Translations under genes and position numbers: made by a program | NCBI RefSeq assembly: GCF_000143415.4 | Contig: NW_003314279.1 | Span: forward strand, 1,669,545 to 1,695,697 | Length of the DNA stretch: 26,153 nucleotides | Source: Selaginella moellendorffii | Taxonomy: Eukaryota > Streptophyta > Lycopodiopsida > Selaginellales > Selaginellaceae | Reading direction: 5' to 3' | In this document: positions 1 through 8,470 of the stretch, one piece after another | How the letters are laid out: each line of letters begins with the position of its first letter | How positions within the stretch are numbered: the first letter of the stretch is position 1 | Notes under the pieces: model-generated | Told to the model about the DNA's origin: nothing | Seen by the model: only the letters and a program-made list of their open reading frames with translations | Database searches by the model: none

Positions 1-386
1 AGAAGTTCGATGCCCACATCGAATGTCTCTTTTTTATCCTACGACTTGTTGACCATGTCTCCGGGGGCATCCCCCCACTTAGCGGTGTGCCTAAGTTAGC
101 CTCCCCGGCCAAGAGCCCATGACAACGGAATATAGGTGTCCCTATACTCCTCACCTCACCACGCCCTAGTATGGGGTCGGGACTTGAACCCAGCCTTGCT
201 TTACTAGGGGGTTGGGACTCGAACCCAACCTCCGTAGAATACGTCTACGGATTCGACATCCCCGCAGAGAGTCGGGCGTAATGCCCTACGCCTGGTCGAC
301 CTACCTAACCCATGCTAATTAGTTTACCTTCGGCGCACCTTTGGGTCCCAACATATGCCATTGCTCAACTTCACCAATTGATACTT
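1..386 (-). other. 3' noncoding tail of the Ty3 element, next to its 3' LTR
   Basis: No gene is seen here. Read on the minus strand, this lies between the chromodomain stop and the expected 3' LTR, which would start just left of the window. Much of it resembles the plus strand at about 23840-24215 of the LARD: GGGTTCGAGTCCC units, then CTAGGGCGTGGTGA, later TTGGCCGG and GGGGGATGCCCCCGG. Its last bases (ATCGAACTTC on minus) match the stretch just before the LARD polypurine tract at 25440-25450. This places the Ty3 3' LTR directly beyond position 1. Two tRNA-T-arm-like hairpins occur at about 174-192 and 211-229. Confidence 0.6.
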
Positions 387-768
387 TTAATTGAACTTTG
401 CATAAGTACATAGAGTTCTGCCTTGCAGAAATTCCTCCACTAGATCTCGCGTGTTCGCTAGGTTCTCCTCCGGTTCCCATATCGCTTCGTAGTGTGGAAA
501 TCCTTTCCACTTCACATAGAACTCTCTCACCTCGTGTCCTTGTCGCTTGCTCTTGCGCGCATTGAGGATGGCCTTGACTTCGTATTCCTCTTCCCCTTGG
601 ATAACCTCAGGTAAAGGCCTTACTTGGTCTTTGCGAAGTGGATCCTCAAAGTACGGCTTGAGTAAGTTCACGTGGAACACGGGGTGCATCTTCCCCATCT
701 CTCAAGGAAGTCGGAGACGGTAAGCCACTTTACCGATTCGTGCCTCAATCTCATAAGGCCCTGCGAAC
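387..768 (-). pseudogene. Ty3 integrase C-terminal end with chromodomain
   Basis: The minus frame opens after an intron-like break at 769 and runs through a GPYEIEARIGK segment, which is the GPY/F-type C-terminal integrase region. It then shows an HPVFHVNLLKPY segment and a chromodomain: YEVKAILNARKSKR, FYVKWKGFPHYEAIWEPEENL, ending in EEF. The aromatic and WEP signatures typical of chromodomains are visible. Chromodomains in Ty3/chromoviruses steer integration toward marked chromatin. One in-frame TGA (702-704) breaks the frame just before the chromodomain; a CGA-to-TGA change explains it. The end at 387 is the natural stop. Frame matches the upstream integrase piece if 769-819 is removed. 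Confidence 0.85.
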
Positions 769-819
769 CTGCTTAAGGAACTCAAGATCAATTCATTTAT
801 GAAATACATGCATTTTTAC
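769..819 (-). other. 51-nt intron-like insertion in Ty3 integrase
   Basis: On the minus strand this begins GTAAAAATG after CAAAG and ends CTTAAGCAG before GTTCG. It contains a TAA directly after the upstream reading frame. Removing exactly these 51 nt joins the integrase frame ending at 820 to the GPY/F and chromodomain frame starting at 768 without a shift. Length and borders are like the spliced introns of the minus-strand gene at 2380-7984. A plain insertion is the alternative; RNA evidence is not available. Confidence 0.6.
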
Positions 820-1237
820 CTTTGGGTCAACTTCCGGCTGATCCCACTTGGTAGCCTGAGGTTCTTGGTGTTCAACCACACCTTCTCCCCAGCTTGGAAC
901 TCTACGTCCCGGCACTTCTGGTTTGTGTACTTGGTTTGCCTTTGTTGAGCCCGTTCCAAGGAATCCCTCACTAGATTCCAAATGTTAAGTCTTTCCGCTG
1001 TGAATGCCTCCACTGCGGATAACTCTCCATGATACTCGGCCACGCCGAGTTCCACAGGACCTTCAATAGCTCGCCCATTGATGACTTCCCATGGACTCAC
1101 CCTGATGCTCGAATGTGGTGAGTTGTTATAACACATTTCCGCAAGTCCCAAATGACTTACCCAATCGGTCTGGTCTCCTGAGACATAGCATCGCAAATAA
1201 TCCTCCAGCTGCCTATTCACCCTTTCCGTTTGTCTGT
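820..1237 (-). pseudogene. Ty3 integrase, C-terminal part of the core
   Basis: Minus-strand reading starts at the QTERVNRQLEDYLR segment, which holds the third acidic residue of the integrase DDE triad. It goes on with MCYNNSPHSSIRVSPWEVINGR and GEKVWLNTKNLRLP, all standard landmarks of Ty3-type integrases. The upstream part of the core (1284-1932) is separated from it by a 46-nt GT-AG insertion at 1238-1283. No internal stop is seen within this piece. Confidence 0.85.
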
Positions 1238-1283
1238 CTATCAAGAAGTGTTAGTGCCATCAACTTGACTTAATACCCCATAC
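1238..1283 (-). other. 46-nt intron-like insertion in the Ty3 integrase core
   Basis: On the minus strand it starts GTATGGGG and ends CTTGATAG, with CACTAAC (a branch-site-like motif) about 15 nt before the AG. It interrupts the integrase directly before the catalytic Glu region. Deleting exactly 46 nt joins a codon split after its first base and keeps frame (46 is not a multiple of 3, so the match is informative). Seen: borders, branch motif and frame. Inferred: splicing. Confidence 0.6.
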
Positions 1284-1933
1284 CTGTCTGTGGGTGATAG
1301 GCTTTGCTGAATTTCAACTTGGTGCAATACTATTCTAGGAGGGTTCTCCAGAACCTACTGGTGAAGATTTTATTTTGATCTGAGATAATCTCTTCTGGCC
1401 TTCCCCGCACTCGAACCACTTGTTCGAAGAACAGCTTCGCCACACCTTCCGCATCCACTTCCGTTGTGGTGGGTATGAAATGTGCCATCTTCGAAAATCG
1501 ATCCACCACCACGAATATCGCATCGAACCCCTCGCTTGGAAGGAGTCCCATGATGAAGTCCATCGTAAGACATTTCCACGGACGATCTGGAATTGGGATG
1601 CTTTGTAATAAGCCCCCACTAGCCTTAGTCATGGCTTTGACCTGCTGACATGTTGGACATGTCCTTACATAGTCTTGGACGTCCTTAACCATATCTAGCC
1701 AGTGGTACTTCCTCTTGAGTAAGCCCATTGTCTTGGGCACTCCGCCATGTCCCGCAAAAGGTCCGTCATGACACTCTTCTAAGGCTACCTTCCTTAGTTC
1801 CCCTTCCAGAACATACACCCTCGTTTGCTTATAATATATGAGTCTGTTGCGTTCCGCATAGCCCGTTTTCTCTTCTGTTAGCAACTCACCTCTCTGGTGA
1901 GCTTCCCGTGCCTCTAGATTCCTCAGAAACACT
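1284..1933 (-). pseudogene. Ty3 integrase, zinc finger and first part of catalytic core
   Basis: The reading frame continues from RNase H across the 13.7-kb insertion. It contains the HHCC zinc-binding region (HDGPFAGHGG, then CPTCQQVKA), the first catalytic Asp in WKCLTMDFIMGLLP, then VVVDRFSKMAHFIP and the second Asp in ISDQNKIFTSRFW. An in-frame TAG at 1330-1332 interrupts the frame after RTLLE; downstream the same frame goes on to KFSKAYHPQT. The region is split from RNase H by the DNA element whose left end is at 1938. Confidence 0.88.
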
Positions 1934-1937
1934 TCTT

Positions 1938-1961
1938 AAGCTCTATTTCGTTAAAGTGGGA
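1938..1961 (+). repeat. Left terminal inverted repeat of the 13.7-kb element
   Basis: 24 bp starting AAGCTCTATTTCG. It matches the reverse complement of 15660-15683 at all 24 positions. Directly outside is TCTT (1934-1937). The inner end overlaps a hairpin at 1954-1979 (AAGTGGGA, 10-nt loop, TCCCACTT), which the right end does not share in the same form. Confidence 0.9.
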
Positions 1962-2379
1962 ATTGTCATTATCCCACTTGTAAAATAAGGTTTCCAAACC
2001 TTTATATAGTATATAAATATAACAAAATTCAACTGCATTGAGGCACATGCCATTTTATTTTAAACAAGGAAATGTCTACTCAATCACTTCTCCTCCCCCT
2101 GCCACTGCTTCACCTCTCTCTTCTCCTTGTCATCGTCGTCCAATTTCTTTCCATCCTTTTAATATTGGCTCAGTTGCTCCAAGTCTAGGTGGAGCCCAAG
2201 TCCTCATTCAATCTTTACTTTCCCCTTATTAATAAAATAACTTCGTAGACTTCCAATAACATGCTGTAACACTTCTAGTATAATGCAAATCCTCTTAAAG
2301 AATTGTCTTTTAATATTAATACAATGGCATGGAACCCCATGCCATAATAAGTTACATTTTTAAATAAATACATGCCATC

Positions 2380-3242
2380 TCAGACTGTTATTTTTTGCCT
2401 CCAACGCCTATACAATAATCTTGGAATTTCATCACTCTCCACACTATCAGGATTTAAACCCAATAGTAATGCCATCTCTTCTCTAATACGTCCACGCTCA
2501 TGTTCAGTGGTCGAAGAACCCATCCGGTTGAGCAGATTATGGAGATGTGGATAGTGCTTGGCTAGACAATATACATGCCATAAATGATGACTGGTGTCTG
2601 TCCAATCAAATGGCTTCTGATATACCATTCCATCTGCCATTTGGTTGATTTCTGCAGCCACCTCCTGGACTGGCTGGTTCTCTATCACCATCGCTTCAAG
2701 CCGTTTTGCAAGGTCCCCCAGAACATACGGTTTCTTCTCCCTAGTTTCCATACTGCAAGAGATGGGATGCACTGCATATGTGTGCGTGTTTGCTGCAGTT
2801 TTAATCGGCGAGTCATCGATGATGAGGATTTCACTTGACCTAGCAGTCCAGTTCATCACTACAGCCTCTGGCTTGACGAAGATGGGCTTGCTACCCCTCA
2901 CATGGACCATAGTCAAGCAATCCTCCTGCGTTAGGAGAAAGTCAAATAGTAATATTACTCGCGTCTGATCGTGCATCATCTGTAGCAACGTTAATGCATT
3001 GTGGCGCATCATGGATGTCCAAACTCCCAATTGCAAATTGAACCCGGCCCTCTGTTTTAAGTGTCGCATGGTCATTATTAGATCCCATAGTTTCTCCCGT
3101 GTGATTAATGTGAATCTGTCTCTTTTGACCAACTTGCGGCCGCAGGCTTTGGAGGGTGCAGTGACATTCGAGGACGAGCCACGCTCATGGGAGAAAAGGA
3201 CACCGTTCAGATAAAAAACGATACAGTACCTTCGCCGTGACT
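2380..3242 (-). CDS. Last exon: NIF/FCP1-like HAD phosphatase domain (nucleophile replaced)
   Basis: This 863-nt exon encodes about 287 residues. HAD landmarks in order: motif I region YCIVFYLNGVLFSH, motif II region LGVWTSMMRHN, a Lys in FVKPEAVV, and motif IV SSEILIIDDSPIKTAANTHTYAVHP, as in plant NIF/SCP-type Ser/Thr phosphatases. In that family motif I begins with a catalytic Asp (DLNG or DLDE type); here the codon is TAT, one base from GAT. After the domain come QEVAAEINQMADGM and a helical tail ending WRQKITV. Known family role: dephosphorylation of phospho-Ser, for example on the RNA polymerase II tail. This copy would not be expected to catalyse, so a binding role or decay is inferred. 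Confidence 0.82.
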
Positions 3243-6200
3243 CTGAAATGAAATGCGTCAGCATAAAAAATAGTACAAGTCAATTTTACCATCTACAATA
3301 TTAGCGAATGGTGCTCCCGATGGTCGTTGAGAGGGTTTTGGTCGAGGAAACGAGGGCGGAAATACTCTCCTCTGCAATGTGGGGTCAATCACATCCGATG
3401 ACGTGTGGGCACATGCCATTTCAGCTGTAGACTTTGGTACAACTGGCTCAACAGTGGCATGTGGTGGTTTCGATGGCGTGTGATCACATGCCATTTCAGC
3501 TGGTGCCTCCGTTGGCAAAGTGGACATGACTGAACAGGCAGCAGGGGCGGTGTAGGGAGGTTCCAACGGCGTGTAGTCAGACGATTGGGCACACGTTGGA
3601 AATGAGGATACGACCGGCTCGGCGGCTGGGGCGGCCTCATGCGGGTCCAATGGCGCCTGGTCACCGTCAATTGGATACGTGGACAAGATTGACTCAGTGG
3701 TATGGGCAGCATCAAGTGGAGCGTGGTCAGCTTGCTTGGCGTTGATATGGATAGTAGCCTCCACCAGCTCTGATGACTCTTGCAGGCAAGTAGAGTCCAC
3801 TAGCGGATCCATATGCATGTCCAAATATCTCCCTTCGATTGAGATGGTATCCTCCCTACTGGCTACTAAAAACAAACTCATTAGCACATTGAATCGACTA
3901 TACTGTATTTACCATCAACTGCTATTGAGGAACTAGGACCGATATCACTTGGGTGCACTGCTGATTCTGAAGGATTGGACATACGTTTCGACCCTTGCTT
4001 GGCACTATCCTTCCTCGACACTAAAGGCTAGAGTTTGTATCTTAATTCAACTGAATAATCTCTACTTACCATTTCTTCTGCGAAATGTTAGAAATGGTAA
4101 AAGGTTAGGAATGGATGTACTATTATTTACCTGATGGTTTGTCTTGTATGACCTTCCTCCGCTGCTCTTTGGCCACCTCAGGCTGGCCATCGTTGTCATC
4201 ATCGTCATCGTCGTTATTGTGATCGTCACCATTGTGAGGACCATCCAAGTCCTCTTCGTCCTCCTCTTCTTCGTCCTCCTCTTCTTCGTCCTCCTCTTCT
4301 TTGTCCTTCTCTTCATCCTTCTGCTCTTCCTGCTCATTATCTTTCTCTGGCTCCTCATCCCCCTCCTGCATTTCTTCCATAGGCTGCTCAGGCTGGATGG
4401 CTTGTTCTTCCAGGACCATCTTGGGAAAATCATCTGGCCGAGTCTCCATCTCAAAATACAAGACATCCATAGCCTGTTTTAGTGCTTGACCTAGGACCGT
4501 ATCCTCACCCGACTGTCTTAACATGGTTTCTGCACGTTCTTGCACCCTTCGAAGATGACGAGATAAGAAAAACGTGGCCCTAACTTGAAAAGCATCCCTC
4601 ATCCATTGTACCTCTCCATTGAGATTGGGGAAGGGGAGTCCGCCATAGGAATCTGAGTCAGGAGGTGGTGACTGGCTCCTTTCACTCAGCCCTTGATCTG
4701 CAATGAATGGCATGAGCACACACGCCATAACCGCGAGGCATTACCTATCATCTTTTCGTTGCCCTTCTTCCTTTTCGAATCAAACGCCTCTGATCCCGAC
4801 GACTGTCCAACGTGCTTTCGCTTTTTATGACCACTGTCAGTTTGAGCTTGGCTGGTGCTTGCCTGTTTTGCCTTTGAAGAAGTGTCTCCTGCAAGGAATG
4901 GCATGAGACCACACGCCATTGCAAATATAATTTGTACCTCCTTTTTTCCTATTGCTTGTCTGTTTGTCCTTCTTCGACGCGCCACCAGTGCGCTTTTCAG
5001 TCCTCATGTCTGAATATTCACAACGATCTATAATCAAAATGGCGTGAGGCCTCACATGACCTTACCTTGTGCAGGTTGTGAGCTCGGCCTAACATCAGTA
5101 GCTGTTAACGCCGTTTCAGCATCTGGGGATGGCCACGCTCCTGCATACAGAGCTTGTGAGATAACATTTAAACTTAAAGTGCGTACTCACCAGGTTCGTA
5201 GAGAAGATACTGTTTTTCTTTGGCAACTGTAATTATATGCTCCATTGAAGTCACCTCTTCAATGGAGTTTGTCACCGCAACACACGGGACACCCTTGAGT
5301 AGTGCGGCTCGAAAGAATAGTCCGCCGCAGTTGTACTCGACAACGCATTTGCCCTTGGAGTCACCCGCTATTGCATTGAAGACCCAGCTGAGCATTTTCC
5401 ATGCTGCACCTGGAGCTTTCTTTGGATTCGAAAGCTCCATAGCTGTCTTCAGTTCCTCAGGCATGGGTAAATTGACCTCCCTCAGATCAATTCAATCGGC
5501 CTTGTTGAACGAAGCTGGGAAGTCACTCCAGTCCCACTCTGCTGCAGGACCAATAACAAGAGCGAGTGTGAAGATGCGGACATTCGTCGGTATCTTCTTC
5601 TTAGCCATTATCCCATGGATCTCCTGCATCTCCTTGCCTTTCAACCGAGCCTTCACCTCGTTCAAGGCCTTCCAGAACTTGTGATAGGATTCGGAGTCGT
5701 AGATCATATAGTGGACTGAAGATTCCACCTCCGCAAGTCCCACCATTAAGTCAATGATGGAGCTGACTTCGTCTGCATGAGTGATCTCCTTGTTTGTGAA
5801 GTCCATCACACAAAAGATGTTCTTGACCTGCTCATCTCCGCGGGAAACGATGCTCCTCCACCTTTGATCCTCATCCGAATTCACGTATACCCGGTAAGGT
5901 TCTCGATAGGCCTCTGCTGCGGGGTCGAACTGTTTCTGAAGCTGGCGGTCGACATCCCTCTTAATGAAATTTGGATACTGATCCAACTTCTCAGCTTTAC
6001 TTTTCGTGGCATCCCGCAGCAGATCGATGAACTTGGGGGCCCCCTTCACGTCCTCGTCGATGTCTTCATTTGACAACTCCAGCTCTTCCATCATCTCTTG
6101 CGTGGTGTCGATGCTCACCCTCTCCATGGCCACTTGCTCGAAGATCCAATCCTTCAATAGCGCACGAGCTCTCAGAGTCGTGCACAAGTCCTCGTATGTC

Positions 6201-7663
6201 ACAATATGGCCGGGAGTCATTTTGGTCTTGTTGAAGACTACCTCACCACGTAGAAGAGCATTAGCCACTGTCAGAAGGTCGTCGTCGTCTAGAGACCGCG
6301 AGAAACGCAAGGCGTTGAGCTTCAAATCATTGGGCTTCCGGCCGTCCTCCACACCCATTGAGTTTAGCAACTCCCCGTCATGGTACCTCCTCAGCACATC
6401 TACCCATTTGTCAAAAACAACTTTTGTCGCGAGTAGAATGTTATGGATGCTGAGTGTGTCATTGACCCCCAATGTTTTCGAGAGAAGACTCGAGAATTCC
6501 TGCAATGGAAATGGCGTGAGGCCACATGCTATGCCACATGCTATGCCACATGCAACAAGGCTTACCTGCCAGGCGCTAGTTGCTAGTGCACGTCCTTGTC
6601 CTGGTTTTTGTGGCTTCTTCAGTTGAACCCAGAGCTTCCATGTTCGTGCCAATGTCTCGTGCAGACCCGATTTGTAGCACGTTTCTTGCTTGACATTCTG
6701 CGCGTGGGAGATGTATATGATAGATTGGAGGGGCGAGTTGCCTTTTATCAGGCGGACAACTCTTGTCTTGAAGACTTTCTTCACCTCCTCGCCCACCATA
6801 ATATCCACAACTATCTGTTGCATTGCCAAGCTAGAATGCTGCCTGGAGACGGCATAGAACCGGATGTTCTGATCGTCCAACACCTTCCTACTGATCAAGT
6901 CTGGAAACCTCGTCTCGCCCTTCATTGTTCAGTAGTAGGGGATCACGTCTGCGATGTCGGGTGTTACTGGACTTGCCAGCATCTTTTGCTTCAGTTTCTC
7001 CACCCACTCATCAGATACTAGCCTGTGGTTGTATTTGCTTTGGATGTCGATACGGCTCACGTCGATTGTATATACTTTGTTGGAATAGTAACAAGTACTA
7101 TTATCTGCGACGATTTTTGGTGCCTCTTCTTGCTCTTTCTGCTCTTTGCGGCTCTTCTTTTTGGTGGGTGTAGTGTTCGAACCCGAGGCAATGGCATCAC
7201 CGAGTAGCTTCTTTTTTGGAGCAGCAGAGTCGGACGTCGGCTTGAGCTTGACCACCCTTTTCTGCTTCGGGGTAGTTTCTAGATCGACCCCCTTCCCCTT
7301 CGCTTCGCAAACTGGAGGCACTCTCAACGGCTTAATGTTGGAATATAGTTTTTGAACATCGCCGTAGGTGAGGTCCGTGGATTCCATGTGATCTTCATAG
7401 ACCCGCAGCGTCTTTGAAATTGTGGGCCTCCTGGACAACCTCTCCCTAGCTCCCTCTAGGAATTCCTCATAGCCGCTGCCCCCCTCCGGGAAGCCGCTAG
7501 GATGTGCAAGGTGGATCTTGAAGGCGGACGCTGTCTCTACCACAAGTGCCAGTCCATATTCTTGCATGGAACTGCATGGAGTGTCTGTCACTTGGATGAG
7601 GATCCCCATGCATTCTTTTCTCCCACCATCTGTGTTGTACAGCATCAGATCCTCGCCTTCCAT
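2380..7663 (-). CDS. Eleven-exon fusion gene: ParB-like, methylase-like, acidic linker, NIF/HAD phosphatase-like
   Basis: Coding exons: 7663-6566, 6499-5191, 5140-5066, 5027-4938, 4888-4745, 4697-4131, 4077-4070, 4027-3913, 3865-3290, 3242-2380. All junctions are GT-AG and all phases agree, giving 4845 nt. From the N-terminus: a Lys-rich stretch; a ParB-like part (YNHRLVSDEWVEKL, then FYAVSRQHSSLAMQQI); a part resembling N4/N6 DNA methylases (FCVMDFTNKEIT where DPPY is expected, then VVEYNCGGLFFRAALLKG like the FxGxG motif); a basic part; a Glu/Asp run; a Pro-rich part; and a C-terminal NIF/FCP1-type HAD domain (YLNGVL, VWTSMM, KPEAVV, IIDDSP). The HAD nucleophile Asp is Tyr (3211-3213). Two in-frame TGA codons (6929-6931, 5492-5494) make this copy doubtful as one protein. 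Start: ATG 7663 with an in-frame TAG upstream in exon 2. HAD assignment is firm; ParB and methylase parts are likely but divergent. Confidence 0.8.
3243..5190 (-). other. Eight short introns (38-53 nt) and an 8-nt microexon
   Basis: Introns on minus: 5141-5190 (50 nt), 5028-5065 (38), 4889-4937 (49), 4698-4744 (47), 4078-4130 (53), 4028-4069 (42), 3866-3912 (47), 3243-3289 (47). Donors are GTGAGT, GTAAGG, GTACAA, GTAATG, GTAAAT, GTAAGT, GTAAAT, GTAAAA; acceptors end TGCAG, TATAG, TGCAG, TGCAG, CGCAG, TCTAG, TTTAG, TTCAG. Branch-like motifs include CCTAAC, TGCTAAT and TGCTGAC. Exon 4070-4077 has 8 nt and is required to keep phase. Three of the introns (at 5039, 4898, 4707) contain the 22-bp palindrome. 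Confidence 0.8.
6500..6565 (-). other. 66-nt intron with palindrome and internal short tandem repeat
   Basis: Minus strand: CTGGCAG then GTAAGCC at the donor, CCATTGCAG then GAATTC at the acceptor. The length is a multiple of three and has no stop, so retention would add 22 residues in frame. It holds one palindrome (6511-6532) preceded on minus by two extra copies of the CATAGCATGTGG half unit, as if a half-site had been tandemly amplified. Confidence 0.72.
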
Positions 7664-7744
7664 CCCGAAAGTCTAACTGGTGAGCTCCTCCCCCTTCTCT
7701 GCATCCACATTGACAGTGGCTGGAAGAAGAACGCAATTCCTCGC

Positions 7745-7983
7745 CTGTTCAGAAATGCACAACAATTAGAGCTGACAGATGAAAAGCTAGCAGCTGGAAA
7801 TAACGTGAGGCCACACGCCATTCACCACTGCATCAGATGTCTTGAGGCTGCATCCTAAGATGGCGTGAGGCTACACGCCATCTGTAACCAGATTGCACTC
7901 GAGAGCCCAATCGGTGCATGCCAATGTTGCTACTGAATGGCATGTGGCCTCATGCCATTTTCTACTTGGCCTAAAAGACTTAC
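7745..7983 (-). other. 5' UTR intron with three palindromes
   Basis: Donor ATG/GTAAGTC at 7984/7983 and acceptor TTCTGAACAG ending at 7745, giving 239 nt on minus. It carries palindromes at 7800, 7860 and 7937. The plus-strand transposase gene has an intron in the equivalent place with three palindromes, which supports a shared regulatory layout. Exon 1 lies upstream of 7984 in GC-rich repeat DNA; its start is not determined. Confidence 0.65.
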
Positions 7984-8470
7984 CATTTGAAGCCGAATGG
8001 AGGCCGTGACAATCGAGGCCGGACTCGCTGGCGAATGTGCACTGTGTGTGTAGCGGATCGTAGCAGCAAGGCTACTCTGCCACTTACAGTTGGAGAGTGG
8101 CGCTGAAATCTCCCGGGACGCCAAGTGGGCTGCGTGTGGGTGGCGGAGTGGGCGGCAAAGTTGGCGGCGAAGTTACAAACTGGGTGTGTCTTGAAGTGGA
8201 CGCAGATGCACACGAGCACGATGCGAGCGCGAGTGTGATGCAAGCGCGAGTGGACGCCGATGCATACGAGCGCGATGCGAGCGCGAGTGTGATGCAAGCG
8301 CGAGTGGACGCCGATGCACACAAGAAACCTGTAGAAAAGGTAGATGAGCGCGAATGTGAGCGTGATCGTGAGTGGGAGCGCGATGCGAGCGCAAGCGCGA
8401 GTGTGATGTGAGCGCGAGCGCGAGTGTGCGAGCGCGAGTACAAAGCAAAATGCAAAACCTAACCTCACAC
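7984..8470 (-). promoter_or_regulatory. GC-rich leader/promoter region of the minus gene with 54-bp tandem repeat
   Basis: This contains the putative noncoding first exon and upstream leader of the minus-strand gene. A 54-bp unit is repeated at 8196-8249 and 8250-8303, with a partial third copy to about 8320; the surrounding sequence is rich in GCGAGCGCGAGTG. Several frames stay open across it only because the repeat is a multiple of three and low in complexity, so I do not call a protein. No clear TATA box was identified. Confidence 0.5.

Noticed and set aside
174-230. tRNA genes
   Set aside because: Only T-arm-like hairpins are visible; no acceptor stem, D-arm or anticodon arm can be placed around them.
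1934-1941. TTAA target (piggyBac/Kolobok type) at the left end
   Set aside because: TTAA at 1936-1939 is not matched at the right end; only TCTT is duplicated and it alone restores the host frame.
4144-4482. Plus-strand hydrophobic frame that looks like a membrane protein
   Set aside because: It is the antisense shadow of the Glu/Asp-rich exon of the minus-strand gene (GAG/GAA runs read as CTC/TTC).
5492-6931. UGA recoding (selenocysteine or altered code) to explain the in-frame TGA codons
   Set aside because: The neighbouring retroelement shows the same decay type, TGA is used as a normal stop elsewhere, and CGA-to-TGA mutation is simpler.
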